Shown one piece after another: positions 50,301 through 53,300 of a stretch of 64,000 nucleotides of DNA. Position numbers and translations under genes: made by a program. The stretch is taken from positions 62,001 to 126,000 of the forward strand of contig JAJAGP010000208.1 of NCBI GenBank assembly GCA_025084515.1. Direction: 5' to 3'. The notes below the pieces were generated by a model. That model was not told where the DNA came from. It saw only the letters and a list, made by a program, of their open reading frames with translations, and did no database searches. The DNA comes from Ancistrus triradiatus. Its lineage: Eukaryota; Chordata; Actinopteri; Siluriformes; Loricariidae. Within the stretch, counting starts at the first letter, position 1, and every line of letters starts with the position of its first letter.

Positions 50301-53300
50301 GCATCACTCAAATTGCTTTTTTTCAATTACGTAAATATCGCTAAACTTAGAAATATCCTCTCTTTTAAAGATGCAGAGAAACTTATTCATGCGTTTATAA
50401 CTTCAAGGTTGGGTTACTGTAACGCCTTACTTACTGGATGCTCTAGTAAATCTATAAACAAACTTTAATTAGTTCAGAATGCAGCCGCCCGAGTGCTAAC
50501 TCGAACTAGAAAGTTTGATCATATCACTCCTGTTCTATCATCACTACACTGGTTACCAGTTAAATTCTGCATTGATTACAAAATACTTCTTTTAACTTAT
50601 AAAGCTCTACATGGCTTGGCCCCACATTATCTGAGTGAACTCTTAGAGTTTTACATTCCAACTCGTCTACTTCGTGCGCAGGGTACAGGACTTCTTTTAG
50701 TTCCTAGACTTAAAAAAGTCACAGCACGGGGAAAGGCTTTCTCATACATGGCCCCCCAACTATGGAATAAACTTCCCACTTTAGTTCGAGACTCAGACAC
50801 TCTCCAAAATTTTAAGTCTAGGCTAAAGACATACCTATTTGCGCAGGCTTTTGACTAGATTTAGACCAGAATGCATGGCTTGGTTCACTGGGGCCGGAGT
50901 CTGGAGTCATGTCTGGCCTGCCTGCCTTATCCGTTAGCCGGGAGTGTTGAGTGGGCGGTCTGGCTGAACTGGGCTTCGGTCCTCGTGATCTTGACTCGTG
51001 CATCCTTGCTGTAGACTAAGGGCAGAGCTGGGGGTTCATAGTCAAAGAGTCTTATGATGATCAAAGACGTTGGGTTGCTGTTTTCTGCCTCCCATGGGGT
51101 TGCCAATGCCAATGTGATCCCTCTTGGCTGTGTTACCTACCAGTTCTCCTCTTTCTAGCTATGCTGCTATAGCTAATGCTGCCAGGGTCTCATGCTACAC
51201 ATGGCATCAGTGATTGTTAATAGACACTGTGCTCTTAATCAATAACTAATTACATTTTCTGCTTTCTCTCCGAGCTGTGTTCCGGTACCAGTTCCTGCCC
51301 CACACATGATGTTCATCTGCTGCAGCTTCACTCAAGCTGCTTCTGTCATCAGCTCCAGTCCTATCATACCCAGGCCACTTAACGCCGATGTGCATGCTTC
51401 ACATTTTATTCTAACTATGACTCCATGACTTTAGTTTCGTTGTTAGATTTATCATCTACGCTGCCCAAGGGGGTTGGGTCCCTTTTTGAGTCTTGGTCCT
51501 TCCAAGGTTTCTTCCTATAACACTCAGGGAGTTTTTCCTTGCCACTGTCGCCCTAGGCTTGCTCTATTTGGGATTGGACGTAGTTATTAGGAGATAATCT
51601 AAACTTGTAAAGTTGCTTTGAGACAATGCTCCATTGTAAAAGCGCTATATAAATAGATCTGACTTGAATGACTTGAGGAAATACAGGTCTAATAAGACCA
51701 ACCCTGTAATAATACATATCTAACCTTAACATATTTGCTTTATTTTGTTGTTAATGAGTATAGATGTGGTGTATGTATATATGTACACCAATGAGCCAAA
51801 AAAATTATGATCACTCACAGATCAAATAACATTATCTTGTTTCTCTCGAATGTCATTGGTTCTAGGATATATTCAAAGGGTAAGCACAACAGTTGGTTAA
51901 CTGTGGGAGAAATGGGGAGCTATTAAGACCTACAGTGGTGCTTGAATGTTTGTGAGCGTTTTTAGATTTTCTCTTATTTCTGCATAAATATGACCTAAAA
52001 ATCATCAGATTTTCACTCAAGTTCTAAAATTAGATAGAGCAACCCAGTTTTAAGCAATAAGACCCAAGATTATATGTGGTCATTTATTTATTGGGGAAAA
52101 TTATCCAATATTACCATAATTGCAATAACGCAATTAAAAGTTTCCTGAACTGTTGATCAGTCCTGCACACCGGCTGGAGAAATTTTAGCCCATTCATCCA
52201 TACAGAACAGCTTCGACTCTGGGATGTTGGTGGGTTTCCTCACATTAAATGCTCGCTTCAGGCCTTCCACAACCATTTCGATGGATTGGGGAAGGTCAAA
52301 AATTTGACTTGGCCATTCCAAAAAAATTAACCTTAATGTTGTTTAAACCATTCTTGGTTCGAATTGCTTGTGTGCTTAGGGTCGTTGTGTTGTGCATGAC
52401 CACCTTCTCTTGAGATTAAGTTTCATGGAAAGATGTCCTGGAATTTTCTTTTTAGAATCTCTGATATAATCAGAAAGAATTCATTGGTTCCATCAATGAT
52501 GGCAAGCTGTCCTGGCCCAGATGCAGCAAAACCAGGCCCAAACCATGATTACTACCCACAACCATGTTTTACAGATGGGATAAGGTTCTTATGCTGGAAT
52601 GCAGTGTTTTCCTTTCTCCAAACGTAACACTTTTCTTTAAGCCAAAAACTTATATTCTGGTCTCATCCATCCACAAAACATTCCTCCAATAGCCTTCTGG
52701 CTTGTCCACATGATCTTTTGCAAACTGCAGACGAGCAGCAAAGTTCTTTTTGGAGAGCAGTGGCTTTCTCCTTGCAACACTGCCATGCACACCACTGTTG
52801 TTCAGAGTTCTTCTGATGGTGGACTCATGAACATTAACATTAGCCAATGTGAGAGAGGCCTTCAGTTGCTTAGAAGTTACCCTTCTGATGCAAACCATCC
52901 TGGCCCAGATGTGTCCTGTTACCCTTCTAAGCCTTGCTCTTGGAGTGATCTTTGTTGGTCGACCACTCCTGGGGAGGGTAACAATGGTCTTGAATTTCCT
53001 CCATTTGGACACAATCTGTCTGCCTGTGGATTGGTGGGGATGGTTTTGTAACCTTTTTCCAGCCTTATTAGCAGCAACAACTCTTTTTTTCTGAGGTCCT
53101 CAGAAATCTCCTTTGTTCGTGCCATGATACACTTTGATAGATCCCTGTTCTTTAAATAAAACAAGGTGCCCCCTCACACCTGATTCTCATCCCATTGACT
53201 GCAAACACCTGACTCTAATTTCACTTTCAAATTAACTAATCCTAAAGATTCACATACTTTGGCGATCACTAATATGTAATATTGGATCGTTTTCCTCAAT